The notes: a model not told the origin generated them from the letters alone. Positions 49,566-61,820 are shown, counted from the stretch's first letter. The stretch is DNA of 64,000 bases from Rubrivivax gelatinosus (GCF_004340905.1 NZ_SLXD01000010.1:124001-188000); one strand, 5' to 3'. Numbers and translations are program-made.

Positions 49566-50798
49566 TCAGAAGTTGCCCAGGAACCAGTCCTTGGCGCGGC
49601 CCAGCAGCGTCGTCACCGACCCCGCCTGGGCCGCGGCCTTGTGACCGCGTTGCCGTGCCAGACGCGCCTCCTCGAGCAGCCCCATGACGGTGGCTGAACG
49701 CGGATTCGCGACCATGTCGCCGAGTGCAGCGTGGTACGTGGGCAGGCCACGCCGCACCGGCTTCAAAAAGATGTCCTCGCCGAGCTCGATCATCCCGGGC
49801 ATCACCGACGAGCCGCCGGTGATGACGATCCCCGAGGACAGCAGCTCCTCGTAGCCGCTCTCGCGGATGACCTGGTGCACGAGGGTGAAGATCTCCTCGA
49901 CACGCGGCTCGATGACGCCGGCCAGCGCCTGGCGGCTGAGCATGCGCGGCGCGCGGTCGCCCAGCCCCGGCACCTCGACCTGGTCGGCCGGGTCGGCCAG
50001 CAGCTGCTTGGCCACGCCGTGCTCGACCTTGATCTCCTCGGCGTCCTTGGTCGGCGTGCGCAGCGCCATCGCGATGTCGCTGGTGATCAGGTCGCCGGCG
50101 ATCGGGATCACCGCGGTGTGGCGCACGCTGCCGTCGGTGTAGATCTGCACGTCGGTGGTGCCGGCGCCGATGTCGACGACGGCCACGCCCAGCGACTTCT
50201 CGTCGTCGGTCAGCACCGCGGCGGCGCTGGCGCTGGGGTTGAGCACCAGGCGCTCGACCTCCAGGCCGCAGCGGCGCACGCACTTCAGGATGTTCTCGGC
50301 GGCACTTTGAGCGCCGGTCACGATGTGGACCTTGACCTCCAGCCGCGAGCCGCTCATGCCGATCGGCTCCTTGACCTCGTGGCCGTCGATCACGAACTCC
50401 TGCGGCTCGACGAGCAGCAGGCGCTGGTCGTTGGGGATGTTGATCGCCTTGGCGGTCTCGACGACACGCGCCACGTCCACCGTCGTCACCTCGCGGTTGT
50501 CGCGCACGATGACCATGCCGGTGGAGTTCTGGCCGCGGATGTGGCTGCCGGTGATGCCGGTGTAGACGCGGTCGATCTTGCAGGCGGCCATCATCTCGGC
50601 CTCCTTCAGCGCCTGCTGGATGCTCTGCACGGTGGCGTCGATGTTCACGACGACCCCGCGCTTCAGGCCATGCGTCGTCGCCACGCCGAGGCCGGCGACA
50701 CGCAGCTCGCCGTCGGGCAGCACTTCGGCGGCCACCACCATGACCTTGGCGGTGCCGATGTCCAGGCCGAAGACGAGATCCTTGTATTCCTTGGCCAT
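49566..50798 (-). CDS. ftsA: Cell division protein FtsA
   Basis: A 410-residue actin-like ATPase that anchors FtsZ to the membrane. The phosphate loop FGLDIGTAKV, the 1C subdomain, VAVVDIGAGTTDVQIYTDG and GIVITGGSSVMPGM are all in place. The amphipathic C-terminal membrane helix is RAKDWFLGNF. It starts 8 bp after ftsQ. Confidence 0.99.
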   Translation of the reverse strand: MAKEYKDLVFGLDIGTAKVMVVAAEVLPDGELRVAGLGVATTHGLKRGVVVNIDATVQSIQQALKEAEMMAACKIDRVYTGITGSHIRGQNSTGMVIVRDNREVTTVDVARVVETAKAINIPNDQRLLLVEPQEFVIDGHEVKEPIGMSGSRLEVKVHIVTGAQSAAENILKCVRRCGLEVERLVLNPSASAAAVLTDDEKSLGVAVVDIGAGTTDVQIYTDGSVRHTAVIPIAGDLITSDIAMALRTPTKDAEEIKVEHGVAKQLLADPADQVEVPGLGDRAPRMLSRQALAGVIEPRVEEIFTLVHQVIRESGYEELLSSGIVITGGSSVMPGMIELGEDIFLKPVRRGLPTYHAALGDMVANPRSATVMGLLEEARLARQRGHKAAAQAGSVTTLLGRAKDWFLGNF

Positions 50799-50806
50799 GT
50801 TGTCCT

Positions 50807-51589
50807 TCAGTTGATCGTCTTCGTCGTCACGCCGCGCAGTCGCACCGCATAGCCGTCGGTGTGGCGCAGGTCGGCGTATTGCAGCGGCGCGCGCCAGCGC
50901 GCCGTCACCTCGGGCAGCGTGCGCACGAATCGCGCCGCACGGGCCAGCACCTCGTCCTCGCTGCCGCGTCCCAGCTCCAGCGTCGCGCCGCTGTCGAGCT
51001 CGACGCCCCAGGAACCGCGGTGCGACAGGCGCAGCTCGGTGATCTCCGCGTCCAGCGGCTCGAGCAGCGGGCGCAGCTTGCCGTACATCGCCAGCACCGC
51101 GGCGGCCTCCTCGTCGGGGCCCGAGAACACGGGCAGGCCGTCGTCCTCGACGTCGCCGACGTTGGCGTCGAAGAGTTCTCCGTGCGTGTTGACGAGGCGG
51201 TCGTTGCCGTCCTCGCCCTGCCAGACGGCGGCCGGGCGGTGCTCCTCCAGGCGCACCGCCAGCCGGTCGGGCCAGACGCGGCGCACGACCGCGTTGCGCA
51301 CCCAGGGCACGGACTCGAAGGCCTCGCGCCCCTGGTCCAGGTCCAGGCTGAAGAAGTTGCCGCGCAGGCGCGGCACCGCGTTGGCGCGGATCGTGTTGAC
51401 GCTGTTGCGGCCCAGGTCGCCGTCGATCTCGACGGCGCGGATCGTGAACAGCGGCGCACGCACCAGCCACATCAGCGCCGCGGCGGCCAGCGCTGCACCG
51501 GCGAGCACGAACACGCCGCTGGCCACGCCGTTCATCAGGCGGACATCGGTCGGCTGTTCGGCCAGCGGCAGGGCGGCGGCGCGGTTCAT
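50807..51589 (-). CDS. ftsQ: Cell division protein FtsQ
   Basis: A 260-residue bitopic protein. One TM (GVFVLAGAALAAAALMWLV, about 25-44) is followed by the POTRA domain (FTIRAVEIDGDLGRNSVNTI) and the FtsQ beta domain (SVPWVRNAVVRRVWPDRLAV; ALQYADLRHTDGYAVR-like C end). It links FtsA/FtsZ with FtsB and FtsL. ATG follows the ddl stop within two bases. Confidence 0.96.
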   Translation of the reverse strand: MNRAAALPLAEQPTDVRLMNGVASGVFVLAGAALAAAALMWLVRAPLFTIRAVEIDGDLGRNSVNTIRANAVPRLRGNFFSLDLDQGREAFESVPWVRNAVVRRVWPDRLAVRLEEHRPAAVWQGEDGNDRLVNTHGELFDANVGDVEDDGLPVFSGPDEEAAAVLAMYGKLRPLLEPLDAEITELRLSHRGSWGVELDSGATLELGRGSEDEVLARAARFVRTLPEVTARWRAPLQYADLRHTDGYAVRLRGVTTKTIN

Positions 51590-51590
51590 G

Positions 51591-52541
51591 TCAGGTTCCC
51601 GGGTGGTCCAGCGCGGCGCACTCGAGCACGTGCAGACACAGCTGCTCGTAGCCGAGGCCGGCCACACGCGCGGCCAGCGGCACCAGCGAGTGGCTGGTCA
51701 TGCCCGGGCTGGTGTTCATCTCCAGCAGGAAGGGCTTGCGGTCGCTGGCGCGGATCATCAGGTCGGCGCGGCCCCAGCCGCGGCAGCCCAGCAGGCGGTA
51801 GGCGGCCAGCGTCAGGCGCTGGATCTCGGCCTCCTCGGCCGGCGGCAGGCCGCTCGGGCAGTGGTAGCCGGTCTCCTCGGAGAAGTACTTGTGCTCGAAG
51901 TCGTAGTTGCCGCCCGGCGCGACGATGCGGATCACCGGCAGCGCACGCGCCGCGGGGCCGTCGCCCAGCACGGCGCAGGTGACTTCCTCGCCTTCGATGA
52001 ACTCCTCGCAGAGCACGTCGGCGTCGTACTCGCAGGCGAGCTTCACCGCGTCCTGCATCTCGGAGTAGCCGCTCACCTTCGTGATGCCGATCGACGAGCC
52101 TTCGCGCGGCGGCTTGACGATCAGCGGCAGGCCGAGCTGGTCGGGCACGGCGATGACGTCCTCGCGCGCCTGGCGCTCGGGCGACAGCCAGGCCCAGCGC
52201 GGCGTCGGCAGGCCTTCGGCGGCCCAGATGCGCTTGGTCATCACCTTGTCCATCGCGATCGCGCTGGCCATCACGCCCGAGCCGGTGTAGGGGATGCGCA
52301 GCAGCTCCAGCGCACCCTGCACCGTCCCGTCCTCGCCGTGGCGGCCATGCAGCGCGATGAAGGCGCGCTCGAAGCCGGCGTGCTTGAGTTCGGCCAGCTC
52401 GCGTTCGGCCGGGTCGAAGGGGTGCGCGTCGACGCCGGCGCGGCGCAGCGCCTCCAGAACGCCATTGCCCGACATCAGCGACACCTGCCGCTCGGCGCTG
52501 GATCCGCCCATCAGGACGGCGACCTTGCCCAGGGGGTTCAT
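51591..52541 (-). CDS. ddl: D-alanine--D-alanine ligase
   Basis: A 316-residue ATP-grasp enzyme making the D-Ala-D-Ala end of peptidoglycan. Features: [77 protein letters not shown] and [16 protein letters not shown]. The start overlaps the murC stop (ATGA). Its place between murC and ftsQ is standard (DdlB position). Confidence 0.98.
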   Translation of the reverse strand: MNPLGKVAVLMGGSSAERQVSLMSGNGVLEALRRAGVDAHPFDPAERELAELKHAGFERAFIALHGRHGEDGTVQGALELLRIPYTGSGVMASAIAMDKVMTKRIWAAEGLPTPRWAWLSPERQAREDVIAVPDQLGLPLIVKPPREGSSIGITKVSGYSEMQDAVKLACEYDADVLCEEFIEGEEVTCAVLGDGPAARALPVIRIVAPGGNYDFEHKYFSEETGYHCPSGLPPAEEAEIQRLTLAAYRLLGCRGWGRADLMIRASDRKPFLLEMNTSPGMTSHSLVPLAARVAGLGYEQLCLHVLECAALDHPGT

Positions 52542-53962
52542 GCCACGGCTCCTTGTTGCGTCATCTCGACCACCTTCTGCGGCACCCCGCCCATCGAACC
52601 CGCGCCCATCGCGATGACGACGTCGCCGTCCTGCGCGAAGTCGGCGATCGCCGCCGGCAGCTCGGCGATGGCGTCGACGAACACCGGGTCGACCTTGCCG
52701 GCCACGCGCAGCGCGCGCGCCAGCGCGCGGCCGTCGGCGGCGACGATCGGGGCCTCGCCGGCGGCGTAGACCTCGGTCAGCAGCACCGCGTCGGCGCTGC
52801 CCATGACCTTGACGAAGTCCTCGAAGCAGTCGCGCGTGCGGGTGTAGCGGTGCGGCTGGAAGGCCAGCACGAGGCGGCGTCCCGGAAAGGCGCCGCGCGC
52901 CGCGGCGACCACCGCCGCCATCTCGGCCGGGTGGTGGCCGTAGTCGTCGATCAGCGTGAACGTGCCGCCGCCGTGCGCCGCCGACACCGCGAGCTCGCCC
53001 CAGCGCTGGAAGCGCCGGCCGACGCCGGTGAAGCCGGCCAGCGCCCGCACCGTCGGCTCGTCGGGCAGCTCCAGTTCCATCGCCACGGCGATCGCCGCCA
53101 GCGCGTTGCGCACGTTGTGCACGCCGGGCAGGTTCAGCGTGATCGCCAGGTCGGGCATCTCGACGCCGTTGCGGCGCTGGGCGGTGAACTTCATGCGCCC
53201 GCCGGGCAGCGCCTCGACGTCGACGGCGCGCACCTGCACGTCCTCGCCCAGGCCGTAGCTGACGACCGGGCGCGAGAGCATCGGCAGGATCGCGCGCACG
53301 CCGGGGTCGTCGCCGCAGACGATGGCCGCGCCGTAGAACGGCATGCGGTGGATGAAGTCGACGAAGGCCGACCGCAGCCGCGACAGGTCGTGGCCGTAGG
53401 TCTCCATGTGGTCGGCGTCGATGTTGGTGACGACGGCCATGATCGGCATCAGGTTCAGGAACGAGGCGTCGCTCTCGTCGGCCTCGACGACGATGTACTC
53501 GCCTGAACCCAGGCGCGAGTTGGCGCCGGCGCTCAGCAGCTTGCCGCCGATGACGAAGGTCGGGTCGCGGCCGGCTTCGGCGAGCACGCTGGCCACCAGC
53601 GAGGTCGTCGTCGTCTTGCCGTGCGTGCCGGCGATGGCGATGCCGCGGCGCAGGCGCATCAGCTCGGCCAGCATCACCGCACGCGGCACGACCGGGATGC
53701 GGCGCGCACGGGCGGTGATGACCTCGGGGTTGTCGCCCTTCACCGCGGTCGAGATGACGACGGCTTCGGCGCCCTCGATGTTGGCGGCGTCGTGGCCGAT
53801 GGCGATGCGCAGGCCGAGACCGGCCAGGCGCTCGGTGGTCGCGCTGGCGGCCTGGTCGCTGCCGGTGACGCGGTAGCCCAGGTTGTGCAGGATCTCGGCG
53901 ATGCCGCTCATGCCGGCGCCGCCGACGCCGACGAAGTGGATCTGCTTGACGGCGTGTTTCAT
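52538..53962 (-). CDS. murC: UDP-N-acetylmuramate--L-alanine ligase
   Basis: A 474-residue Mur ligase. N-terminal UDP-binding [21 protein letters not shown] loop [37 protein letters not shown] and [14 protein letters not shown]. It adds L-Ala to UDP-MurNAc. Starts overlapping the murG stop (ATGA). Complete, normal length. Confidence 0.98.
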   Translation of the reverse strand: MKHAVKQIHFVGVGGAGMSGIAEILHNLGYRVTGSDQAASATTERLAGLGLRIAIGHDAANIEGAEAVVISTAVKGDNPEVITARARRIPVVPRAVMLAELMRLRRGIAIAGTHGKTTTTSLVASVLAEAGRDPTFVIGGKLLSAGANSRLGSGEYIVVEADESDASFLNLMPIMAVVTNIDADHMETYGHDLSRLRSAFVDFIHRMPFYGAAIVCGDDPGVRAILPMLSRPVVSYGLGEDVQVRAVDVEALPGGRMKFTAQRRNGVEMPDLAITLNLPGVHNVRNALAAIAVAMELELPDEPTVRALAGFTGVGRRFQRWGELAVSAAHGGGTFTLIDDYGHHPAEMAAVVAAARGAFPGRRLVLAFQPHRYTRTRDCFEDFVKVMGSADAVLLTEVYAAGEAPIVAADGRALARALRVAGKVDPVFVDAIAELPAAIADFAQDGDVVIAMGAGSMGGVPQKVVEMTQQGAVA

Positions 53963-55038
53963 CGCGGGGTCAGTTCTTCTATGAGGTCCGCCACTCGCGC
54001 GGCGGCCTGCGGGCGGGCCTGGGCGCGGGCGCGGTCGGCCATCGCGGCGAGCGCGGCGCGGTCCAGCGCGCGCAGTTCGTCGGCGAGGCGTTCGGGGTTC
54101 AGTTCGGATTGCGGCAGGTGCTTGGCGGCCCCCTGCGAGGCCATCATCTCGGCGTTGTCGCGCTGGTGCGAGGTGGTGCTGACGATCAGCGGCACCAGGA
54201 TGGATGCAACGCCGGCGGCGCACAGTTCGCTGACCGTGATCGCACCGGCGCGGCACAGCATCAGGTCGCTCTCGGCCAGGCGGCGCGGCATGTCGTCGAT
54301 GAAGGGCAGCACCTCGGCGTCGACACCGGCGGCCGCATAGGCGGCCTTCACGGCCTCGAGCTGCGTGGCGCCGGTCTGGTGCGTGACGAGCGGACGCTCG
54401 TGCGGCGCCAGCCGGGCCAGCGCCTGCGGCACGGTCTCGTTGAGCACCTTGGCGCCCAGGCTGCCGCCGACGACGAGCAGCTTCAGCGGCCCGCTGCGGC
54501 CGGCATAACGTTCGGCCGGAGCCGGCAGCGCCTCGATCTCGGCACGCACCGGGTTGCCGGTGACGGCGGCGTTCTTCGTCGCTTGCGCGGCGGCACCGTC
54601 GAAGCCGAAGGCGACGCGGTCGGCCACCGGCAGCAGCGAGCGGTTGGACAGCAGCATCGCGGCGTCGGCGTTGACCAGCACCAGCGGCTTGGACAGCAGC
54701 GAGGCCATCAGCCCGCCGGGGAAGCAGACGTAGCCGCCCATGCCGAGCACGGCGTCGGCACGGCGCCGGCGCAGGATGCCCAGGCAGTCGCCGAAGGCCT
54801 TCAACAGGCGCATGCCGCCGGTCAGTGCGCCCATCGCGCCCTTGCCGCGCAGACCGGCGAAGCCGATCGTGTCCAGCGGCAGGCCGGTCGGCGGCACCAG
54901 CTTGTTCTCCATGCCGGTCCGGGTGCCCAGCCAGCTCACGGTCCAGCCGCGGCGCTGCATCTCGCGCGCCACGGCGATGCCGGGAATGACGTGGCCGCCG
55001 GTGCCGGCGGCCATCACGACGAGGTGGCGCCCGCTCAT
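53959..55038 (-). CDS. murG: MurG N-acetylglucosaminyltransferase
   Basis: A 359-residue membrane-associated GT28 enzyme that converts lipid I to lipid II. Motifs: [19 protein letters not shown] (glycine loop 1), [13 protein letters not shown] (loop 2), [20 protein letters not shown] (loop 3) and [20 protein letters not shown]. It starts within the ftsW stop (ATGA). Confidence 0.98.
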   Translation of the reverse strand: MSGRHLVVMAAGTGGHVIPGIAVAREMQRRGWTVSWLGTRTGMENKLVPPTGLPLDTIGFAGLRGKGAMGALTGGMRLLKAFGDCLGILRRRRADAVLGMGGYVCFPGGLMASLLSKPLVLVNADAAMLLSNRSLLPVADRVAFGFDGAAAQATKNAAVTGNPVRAEIEALPAPAERYAGRSGPLKLLVVGGSLGAKVLNETVPQALARLAPHERPLVTHQTGATQLEAVKAAYAAAGVDAEVLPFIDDMPRRLAESDLMLCRAGAITVSELCAAGVASILVPLIVSTTSHQRDNAEMMASQGAAKHLPQSELNPERLADELRALDRAALAAMADRARAQARPQAAARVADLIEELTPR

Positions 55039-56273
55039 ACGCGGCCTCCACGCATCAGGCTGCGGTTTTCGACGTCGACCCGCACCACGATGGCCAGCGC
55101 GACGAGGTTCATCAGGATCGCCGAGCCGCCGTAGCTCATCAGCGGCAGCGTCAGGCCCTTGGTCGGCAGCACGCCCAGGTTCACGCCCATGTTGATGAAG
55201 GCCTGGCCGCCCATCCAGATGCCCACGCCCTGCACCATCAGCCCGGCGAAGACGCGGTCCAGCGCGATCGCCTGGCGGCCGATGACGAAGATGCGCCGCG
55301 TGAGCCAGAAGAACAGCGCGATGACCGCGGCGACGCCGACGAAACCCAGCTCCTCGCCGATGACGGCGAGCAGGAAGTCGGTGTGCGCCTCGGGCAGGTA
55401 GTGCAGCTTCTCGACGCTGGCGCCCAGGCCCTGGCCGAAGAGCTCGCCGCGGCCGAAGGCGATCAGCGAGTGCGTCAGCTGGTAGGCCTTGCCCTGCGCG
55501 TAGGCCGGGTCCCAGGGGTTGAGGTAGGCCAGGATGCGCTCGCGGCGCAGGTCGTCGAAGGCGATGATGGTCGCGAAGGTGCCGACCAGCACCGCGGCGA
55601 TCAGGAAGAACATGCGGCCGTTGACGCCGCCCAGGAACAGGATGCCCATCGCCACCGTCGCGATGACGATGAAGGCGCCCATGTCGGGCTGGCGCAGCAG
55701 CAGCGCGCCGATGAAGGCCACCGCGACGACCATCGGCCAGACGGCGCGGAAGAAGTTCTCCTTCACGTCCATCTTGCGCACCATGTAGCTGGCGGCGTAC
55801 ATCGCGATCGTGATCTTCGCCAGCTCCGAGGGCTGGAAGTTCATGATGCCCAGCGGGATCCAGCGGCGCGAGTTGTTGACCACCTTGCCGACGAAGGGCA
55901 GCAGCACCAGCACCAGCAGCAGCAGCGAGACGACGAAGATCTTCTCGGCGTGTTTCTCCCAGAACGACACCGGCACCTGCACGACGGCGAACGCGACCAC
56001 CGCGCCCAGCGCCAGCGCGAACACGTGGCGCGTCAGGAAGTACGAGGACGAGTAGTTGGCGAACTTCGGGTTGTCGGGCAGCGCGATCGAGGCCGAATAG
56101 ACCATCACCAGGCCCAGCAGCAGCAGCGTCGCGACGACGGCGACGAAGGTCTGGTCGAAGGCACGCAGCGCCGCGGGCCGGCCGCCGGCGGCGACGCGGT
56201 CGCGCACCGGCAGCGTGCCGACGCTCTCGCGCCGGGCCGCCCACCAGTTGCGGATCGCGCCGATGGCCTTCAT
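55035..56273 (-). CDS. ftsW: Lipid II polymerase FtsW (SEDS family)
   Basis: A 412-residue SEDS glycosyltransferase with about ten TM segments after a 40-residue cytoplasmic N terminus. Family motifs: [72 protein letters not shown] and [11 protein letters not shown]. The catalytic-site Asp homologue lies in the LRQPDMG region. The start overlaps the murD stop (ATGA). Confidence 0.98.
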   Translation of the reverse strand: MKAIGAIRNWWAARRESVGTLPVRDRVAAGGRPAALRAFDQTFVAVVATLLLLGLVMVYSASIALPDNPKFANYSSSYFLTRHVFALALGAVVAFAVVQVPVSFWEKHAEKIFVVSLLLLVLVLLPFVGKVVNNSRRWIPLGIMNFQPSELAKITIAMYAASYMVRKMDVKENFFRAVWPMVVAVAFIGALLLRQPDMGAFIVIATVAMGILFLGGVNGRMFFLIAAVLVGTFATIIAFDDLRRERILAYLNPWDPAYAQGKAYQLTHSLIAFGRGELFGQGLGASVEKLHYLPEAHTDFLLAVIGEELGFVGVAAVIALFFWLTRRIFVIGRQAIALDRVFAGLMVQGVGIWMGGQAFINMGVNLGVLPTKGLTLPLMSYGGSAILMNLVALAIVVRVDVENRSLMRGGRV

Positions 56274-57772
56274 GCCTGGCCCTTCTCCGCGGCCAGCGCC
56301 TGCACCGCAGCGGCGAAGACCTCGGCGCGGTGGGCGTAGTTGCGGAACATGTCCATGCTGGCGCAGGCCGGGCTCAGCAGCACGGCGTCGCCGGGTTCAG
56401 CCTGCTCGAAGCACCAGGCGACGGCGGCCTGCAGCGTCTCGTGGCGCGCGAGCAGCGGGCCGCGCACGTGCGGCTCGATCGCCGGCGCGTCGCGGCCGAT
56501 GGTGGCCACCGCACGCGCCCAGCGCGCCAGCGGCGCGGCCAGCGGCGCGAAGTCCTGGCCCTTGCCGTCGCCGCCGAGGATCACGACCAGTTTCGCCGGC
56601 GCCTTGTCGGCGCCCAGGCCGTCGAGCGCGGCGACGGTGGCGCCGACGTTGGTGCCCTTGCTGTCGTCGAAGGCCTCGACCTCGCCGACGGTGGCGATCC
56701 ACTGCACGCGGTGCGGCTCGCCGGCGTAGTCGCGCAGGCCGTGCAGCAAGGCGCTCAGCGGGCAGCCGATGGCCGTGGCCAGCGCCAGCGCGGCGAGCGC
56801 GTTGGCGGCGTTGTGGCGGCCGCGGATGCGCAGCGCGTCGGCCGGCATCAGGCGCTGCAGGTGGATCTCGTGTTCCTCGTCGCGGCGCAGCTTGACGGTC
56901 TCGTCGGCCGGCAGCGCCCGCACCAGCCAGGCCATGCCGTTCTCGACGACCAGACCCCAGTCGCCCGGGCGGCGCGGCGCGTCCAGGCCGAAACGCTGCA
57001 CGCTGCGGCCGACCGGCTTGTTGCGGCCCTTGGCCGGCGCCGGCGGCGGCACCATGGCCTCGACCAGCGGGTCGTCGCGGTTGATGACCATCACCGCGTC
57101 GCGGCCGAAGACACGCGCCTTGGCCGCGGCGTAGGCGTCCATCGTGCCGTGCCAGTCGAGGTGGTCCTGGGTGACGTTGAGCACCGCGGCGGCAGCCGGC
57201 TCGAAGCCGGTGACGCCGTCGAGCTGGAAGCTGGAAAGCTCGAGCACCCAGACCTCGGGCAGGTCCTCCAGCCGCGCGGCCAGCGTGTCGAGCATCGTCG
57301 GGCCGATGTTGCCGGCCAGCACGACGCTGCGCCCGGCGCGTTCGACCAGCAGCCCGGTCAGCGTGGTCGTCGTCGTCTTGCCGTTGGTGCCGGTGATCGC
57401 GATGACCTGCGGCGCGTAGCCCCGTTCGGCCTTCAGCGCCGCCAGCGCCTCGGCGAAGACGTCGAGCTCGCCCTGCACCGGCACGCCGTCGGCACGCGCG
57501 GCGGCCAGCACCGAGGCGATGCGCGGGTCGTGCGGCGACAGGCCGGGGCTCTTGAGCACGCGGTCCACGCCCTCGAAGGCATGGGCGTCCAGCGGGCCGC
57601 CGAACAGCTCGGCGCCCGGGCAGTGCTCGTGCAGGCCGACGGCCTGCGGCGGGTCCTCGCGCGAGTCCCAGACGCGCACGAAGGCGCCGTGGGTCCAGGC
57701 CCAGCGCGCCATCGCCAGGCCGGAGTCGCCCAGGCCCAGCACCAGCACCGTCTTTTCCGCGAAGGCGTTCAT
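56270..57772 (-). CDS. murD: UDP-N-acetylmuramoylalanine--D-glutamate ligase
   Basis: A 500-residue Mur ligase, slightly longer than usual. N-terminal [23 protein letters not shown] loop [25 protein letters not shown] and [12 protein letters not shown]; later [17 protein letters not shown] basic insertion around residues 245-270 ([20 protein letters not shown] region) explains part of the extra length. It adds D-Glu to UDP-MurNAc-L-Ala. mraY ends 5 bp upstream. Confidence 0.97.
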   Translation of the reverse strand: MNAFAEKTVLVLGLGDSGLAMARWAWTHGAFVRVWDSREDPPQAVGLHEHCPGAELFGGPLDAHAFEGVDRVLKSPGLSPHDPRIASVLAAARADGVPVQGELDVFAEALAALKAERGYAPQVIAITGTNGKTTTTTLTGLLVERAGRSVVLAGNIGPTMLDTLAARLEDLPEVWVLELSSFQLDGVTGFEPAAAAVLNVTQDHLDWHGTMDAYAAAKARVFGRDAVMVINRDDPLVEAMVPPPAPAKGRNKPVGRSVQRFGLDAPRRPGDWGLVVENGMAWLVRALPADETVKLRRDEEHEIHLQRLMPADALRIRGRHNAANALAALALATAIGCPLSALLHGLRDYAGEPHRVQWIATVGEVEAFDDSKGTNVGATVAALDGLGADKAPAKLVVILGGDGKGQDFAPLAAPLARWARAVATIGRDAPAIEPHVRGPLLARHETLQAAVAWCFEQAEPGDAVLLSPACASMDMFRNYAHRAEVFAAAVQALAAEKGQA

Positions 57773-57777
57773 CGTGT

Positions 57778-58959
57778 TCACCGCAGCTTCAGGCTCGCCA
57801 GGCCGACCAGGCACAGCAGCATCGTGATGATCCAGAAGCGCACCACGACCTGGCTCTCGGTCCAGCCCTTCTTCTCATAGTGATGGTGCAGCGGCGCCAT
57901 CAGGAAGATGCGCCGGCCTTCGCCGTAGCGCTTCTTCGTGTACTTGAACCAGGCCACCTGGGCCATCACCGACAGCGCCTCGGCGACGAAGACGCCGCCC
58001 ATGATCCCGAGCACGATCTCCTGGCGCGTGATGACGGCGATCGTGCCCAGCGCGCCGCCCAGCGCCAGCGCGCCGACGTCGCCCATGAAGACCTGCGCCG
58101 GGTTGGCGTTGAACCAGAGGAAGGCCAGCCCCGCGCCGGCCAGCGCGGCGCAGAACACCAGCAGCTCGCCGGCGCCCGGGATGTAGGGCAGCAGCAGGTA
58201 GCGCGAGAACACCGAGTTGCCGGTGACGTAGGCGAAGACGCCCAGCGCCGAACCCACCAGCACCACCGGCATGATCGCCAGCCCGTCCAGGCCGTCGGTG
58301 AAGTTGACAGCGTTGCTGGCGCCGACGATGACGAACCAGGTCAGCGCCATGAAGCCGAAGACGCCCAGCGGGTAGCTGACGGTCTTGAAGAACGGCACGA
58401 TCAGGTCGGCCTTGGGCGGCAGGTCGGTGGAGAAGCCGCTCGTCACCCAGCGCAGGAACAGCTCGACGACACGCAGGTTGGAGGTCTCGGAGACGCTGAA
58501 GGCAAGGTAGACCGCGGCGAACAGGCCGATCAGCGTCTGCCAGAAGAACTTCTCGCGCGAGCGCATGCCTTCCGGGTCCTTGCGCACGACCTTGCGGTAG
58601 TCGTCGGCCCAGCCGATGGCGCCGAAGCCGAAGGTCACGATCATCACCACCCAGACGAAGCGGTTGCTCCAGTCGAACCACAGCAGCGTCGACACCGCGA
58701 TGCCCAGCAGCACCAGCACGCCGCCCATCGTCGGCGTGCCGCGTTTGCCCAGGTGGGTCTGCACGCCGTACTCGCGGATCGGCTGGCCGATCTTCATCTC
58801 GGTGAGCCGGCGGATGACCCAGGGGCCCAGCGCCAGGCCGATCAAGAGCGCCGTCATCGCCGCCAGCACGGCGCGGAAGGTCAGGTACTGGAAGACGCGG
58901 AGGAAACCGAGTTCGTCCGGGAACAGCGACAGCAGCCACTGGCTGAGCGTGAGCAGCAT
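57778..58959 (-). CDS. mraY: Phospho-N-acetylmuramoyl-pentapeptide transferase
   Basis: A 393-residue polytopic enzyme making lipid I. Motifs: [76 protein letters not shown] and [19 protein letters not shown]. Its start overlaps the murF stop by one base (TGATG). Confidence 0.98.
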   Translation of the reverse strand: MLLTLSQWLLSLFPDELGFLRVFQYLTFRAVLAAMTALLIGLALGPWVIRRLTEMKIGQPIREYGVQTHLGKRGTPTMGGVLVLLGIAVSTLLWFDWSNRFVWVVMIVTFGFGAIGWADDYRKVVRKDPEGMRSREKFFWQTLIGLFAAVYLAFSVSETSNLRVVELFLRWVTSGFSTDLPPKADLIVPFFKTVSYPLGVFGFMALTWFVIVGASNAVNFTDGLDGLAIMPVVLVGSALGVFAYVTGNSVFSRYLLLPYIPGAGELLVFCAALAGAGLAFLWFNANPAQVFMGDVGALALGGALGTIAVITRQEIVLGIMGGVFVAEALSVMAQVAWFKYTKKRYGEGRRIFLMAPLHHHYEKKGWTESQVVVRFWIITMLLCLVGLASLKLR

Positions 58960-60305
58960 CAGCGCACCCCTTCCTTGAACGCGCGCACGACCTGCTCCAT
59001 CCGCATGAACCGGGAACCCTTGACCAGCACCGACGCGGCCTGCGGCGCGTCGGCGAGCGCGGCGACCATCGCCGCGGCGTCGTTGAAATGGCGCTGCGCG
59101 CCGACGTGGCGCGACAGCCCGCCGGCCGTCCAGACCGTCTCGATGCCGGCGGCCCGCGCCGCGGCGCCGACCTCGGCGTGGAACTCGGGGCCACGTTCGC
59201 CGACCTCGCCCATGTCGCCCAGCACCAGCCAGCGCGGGCCGGGCAGCGCCGCCAGCACGGCGACGGCGGCGAGCACCGAGTCGGGGTTGGCGTTGTAGCT
59301 GTCGTCGACGAGCGTGATCTCGCCGTGCGCCGTGGCCACGCGTGCGGCCTGCGAGCGCCCGGACACCGGCTGGAAGGCCGCCAGGCCGGCGGCGATCGCC
59401 GCCGGCTTGACGCCCGCGGCCAGTGCGCAGGCCGCGGCGGCCAGCGCGTTCTTCACGTTGTGCAGGCCGGCGACGGCCAGCGTCGTGACCAGCGGGCCGG
59501 CCGGCGTCGACATCTCGACGCGCCAGCGCTCGCCCTGCCATTGGGCACGCGCCGTCAGGTCGGCGGCACCGTCGAGCGCGAACGTGATCGTGCGGCGCGC
59601 GCCGGCCAGTTCGCGCCACAGCGGCGTGTAGTCGTCGTCGGCCGGGAAGATGGCGATGCCGGCGGGCGGCAGCATCGCGATCGCCTGGCCGTTCTCGCGC
59701 GCCACGGCCTCGACCGTGGCCATGAACTCCTGGTGCTCACGCTGGGCGTTGTTGACCAGCACGATCGTCGGCCGGGCGATGGCCGCCAGCTCGGCGATCT
59801 CGCCGGGGTGGTTCATGCCCAGCTCGACGACGCCGGCGGCGTGCGAGGGTTGCAGCCCGAGCAGCGTCAGCGGCACGCCGATGTGGTTGTTCAGGTTGCC
59901 GCGCGTGGCGAACGCGGCGTCACCGTGCGCGGCGCGCAGGATCGCGGCGACCATCTGCGTGACGGTGGTCTTGCCGTTGCTGCCGGTGACGGCCACCAGC
60001 GGCAGCAGGAAACGCGCGCGCCAGCCGGCGGCCAGCTGCTGCAGCGCGGCGAGCGAGTCGCTCACCTGCAGACCGGGCATCGAGTCGGACAGCCCGTGTT
60101 CGGCGATCGCCGCGACGGCGCCCGCTTCGCGCGCGGACGCGAGGAACTCGTGGCCGTCGAAACGTTCGCCACGCAGCGCGACGAACAGGTCACCGGGGCG
60201 CAGCGTGCGCGTGTCGCTGTGCACGCGCGCGAACGCGGTCGTGCCGTCGCCGACCAGCTTTGCGCCGGGCACGAAGGGCAGCGCCTGGGCCAGCGTGAGC
60301 CTCAT
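58959..60305 (-). CDS. murF: UDP-MurNAc-tripeptide--D-Ala-D-Ala ligase
   Basis: A 448-residue Mur ligase. N-terminal [23 protein letters not shown] loop [41 protein letters not shown] and [20 protein letters not shown]. It adds the D-Ala-D-Ala dipeptide. Overlaps murE by four bases. Confidence 0.98.
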   Translation of the reverse strand: MRLTLAQALPFVPGAKLVGDGTTAFARVHSDTRTLRPGDLFVALRGERFDGHEFLASAREAGAVAAIAEHGLSDSMPGLQVSDSLAALQQLAAGWRARFLLPLVAVTGSNGKTTVTQMVAAILRAAHGDAAFATRGNLNNHIGVPLTLLGLQPSHAAGVVELGMNHPGEIAELAAIARPTIVLVNNAQREHQEFMATVEAVARENGQAIAMLPPAGIAIFPADDDYTPLWRELAGARRTITFALDGAADLTARAQWQGERWRVEMSTPAGPLVTTLAVAGLHNVKNALAAAACALAAGVKPAAIAAGLAAFQPVSGRSQAARVATAHGEITLVDDSYNANPDSVLAAVAVLAALPGPRWLVLGDMGEVGERGPEFHAEVGAAARAAGIETVWTAGGLSRHVGAQRHFNDAAAMVAALADAPQAASVLVKGSRFMRMEQVVRAFKEGVR

Positions 60306-61777
60306 GCGCGGGCCTCCGTGCGGCGCGCCAGCGCGGCGCGTGCCTCGGTCTCGTCGGAGAACGGGCGGCGCACGCCCTTGATCTCCTGGTAGTCCTCGTG
60401 GCCCTTGCCGGCCAGCAGCACGACGTCGCCCGGCGCGGCGTTGGCGACGGCATAGGCGATGGCCTCGTGGCGGTCCTCGATGACGTCGACCTCGTCGTGG
60501 CCGGTGACGCCGGCCAGGATCTGCGACAGGATGAAGCACGGCGCCTCGTCGCGCGGGTTGTCGCTGGTGGCGACGACGCGGTCGGCCAGGCGCGCGGCGA
60601 TGGCGCCCATCAGCGGGCGCTTGGTGGCGTCGCGGTTGCCGCCGCAGCCGAACACGCACCACAGCTGGCCGCCGCGTGCGGCGGTCAGCGGGCGCAGCGC
60701 CTGCAGCACCTTCTCCAGCGCGTCGGGCGTGTGCGCGTAGTCGACGACGACCTCGACGTGCTCGCCGGGCACACGCTGCATGCGCCCGGGCACCGGCGTC
60801 AGCGCCGGCACGACGGCCGCGGCGTCGGCTAGCGCCACGCCCAGCGCGCGCAGGCCACCGATCACGGCCAGCAGGTTGTGCACGTTGTACTCGCCGATCA
60901 GCGTGCTGCGCACCTCGACGGCGGCGTCGCCTTCGTGCAGCGTGAAGGCCAGGCCGCCGTCGACGTAGCGCACGTCGCGCGCGACGAGGCGCGCGTCGCC
61001 GTCGACGGCATAAGTCCAGACGTCCAGCGCCAGCGGCTCGGCGGCCAGCAGCGCGCCCTGTTCGTCGTCGACGTTGATCACCGCGGCCTTCAGCCCCGGC
61101 CAGGCGAACAGGCGGCGCTTGGCCTCCCAGTAGGACTCCATCGAGCCGTGGTAGTCCAGGTGGTCGCGGGTGAAGTTGGTGAACAGCGCGACGTCGATCT
61201 CGGCGGCGTCCAGCCGGTGCTCGACGATGCCGATCGACGAGGCCTCCAGCGCGCAGGCGGCAAAACCCTGGTCGACGAAGCCGCGGAAGGCGGCGTGCAG
61301 CGTCACCGGGTCGGGCGTCGTCAGGCCCGTGGCGCGCACCGCGCCGGGCTCGCCGACGCCCAGCGTGCCCATCACGCCGCAGCGCTGGCCCAGGCGGGTC
61401 AGCGCCTGGGCGGTCCACCAGGCGGTCGAGGTCTTGCCGTTGGTGCCGGTCGTGGCGACGAGCTTCAGCCGCTGGCTGGGGTGCTCGAAATAGGCGTGGG
61501 CGATGTCGCCGGTGACGGCCTTGAGGTCGGGCAGCGTGGCCACGCGCGCGTCCTCGAAGCCGAAGGCCTCGACGCCGTCGAGCTCGACGAGGCAGGTCGA
61601 GGCGCCGGCGTCCAGCGCCTGCTGGACGAAGCGGCGGCCGTCGTTGGCGTAACCCGGCCAGGCGATGAAGGCGTCGCCGGGCTGCACCAGGCGGCTGTCG
61701 GTGCGCAGCGTGCCGGTGACCCAGGACGAGAGCCAGCGGGCGGCGGCCTCCGGGGATTTCAGGCGCGTCAGCGGCAT
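60302..61777 (-). CDS. murE: UDP-MurNAc-L-Ala-D-Glu--meso-diaminopimelate ligase
   Basis: A 491-residue Mur ligase. DSRLVQPGDAFIAWPGYAND, ATP loop TGTNGKTSTAWWTAQ, EASSIGIVEHRLD, FTNFTRDHLDYHGSME and VVDYAHTPDALEKVLQ. The SDNPRDE stretch carries the DNPR motif that marks meso-DAP rather than lysine specificity. 43 bp separate it from ftsI. Confidence 0.98.
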   Translation of the reverse strand: MPLTRLKSPEAAARWLSSWVTGTLRTDSRLVQPGDAFIAWPGYANDGRRFVQQALDAGASTCLVELDGVEAFGFEDARVATLPDLKAVTGDIAHAYFEHPSQRLKLVATTGTNGKTSTAWWTAQALTRLGQRCGVMGTLGVGEPGAVRATGLTTPDPVTLHAAFRGFVDQGFAACALEASSIGIVEHRLDAAEIDVALFTNFTRDHLDYHGSMESYWEAKRRLFAWPGLKAAVINVDDEQGALLAAEPLALDVWTYAVDGDARLVARDVRYVDGGLAFTLHEGDAAVEVRSTLIGEYNVHNLLAVIGGLRALGVALADAAAVVPALTPVPGRMQRVPGEHVEVVVDYAHTPDALEKVLQALRPLTAARGGQLWCVFGCGGNRDATKRPLMGAIAARLADRVVATSDNPRDEAPCFILSQILAGVTGHDEVDVIEDRHEAIAYAVANAAPGDVVLLAGKGHEDYQEIKGVRRPFSDETEARAALARRTEARA

Positions 61778-61820
61778 GCGGCCTCCCCGGTGGCGACGAA
61801 GGGCTGGGACGGGATCTGCA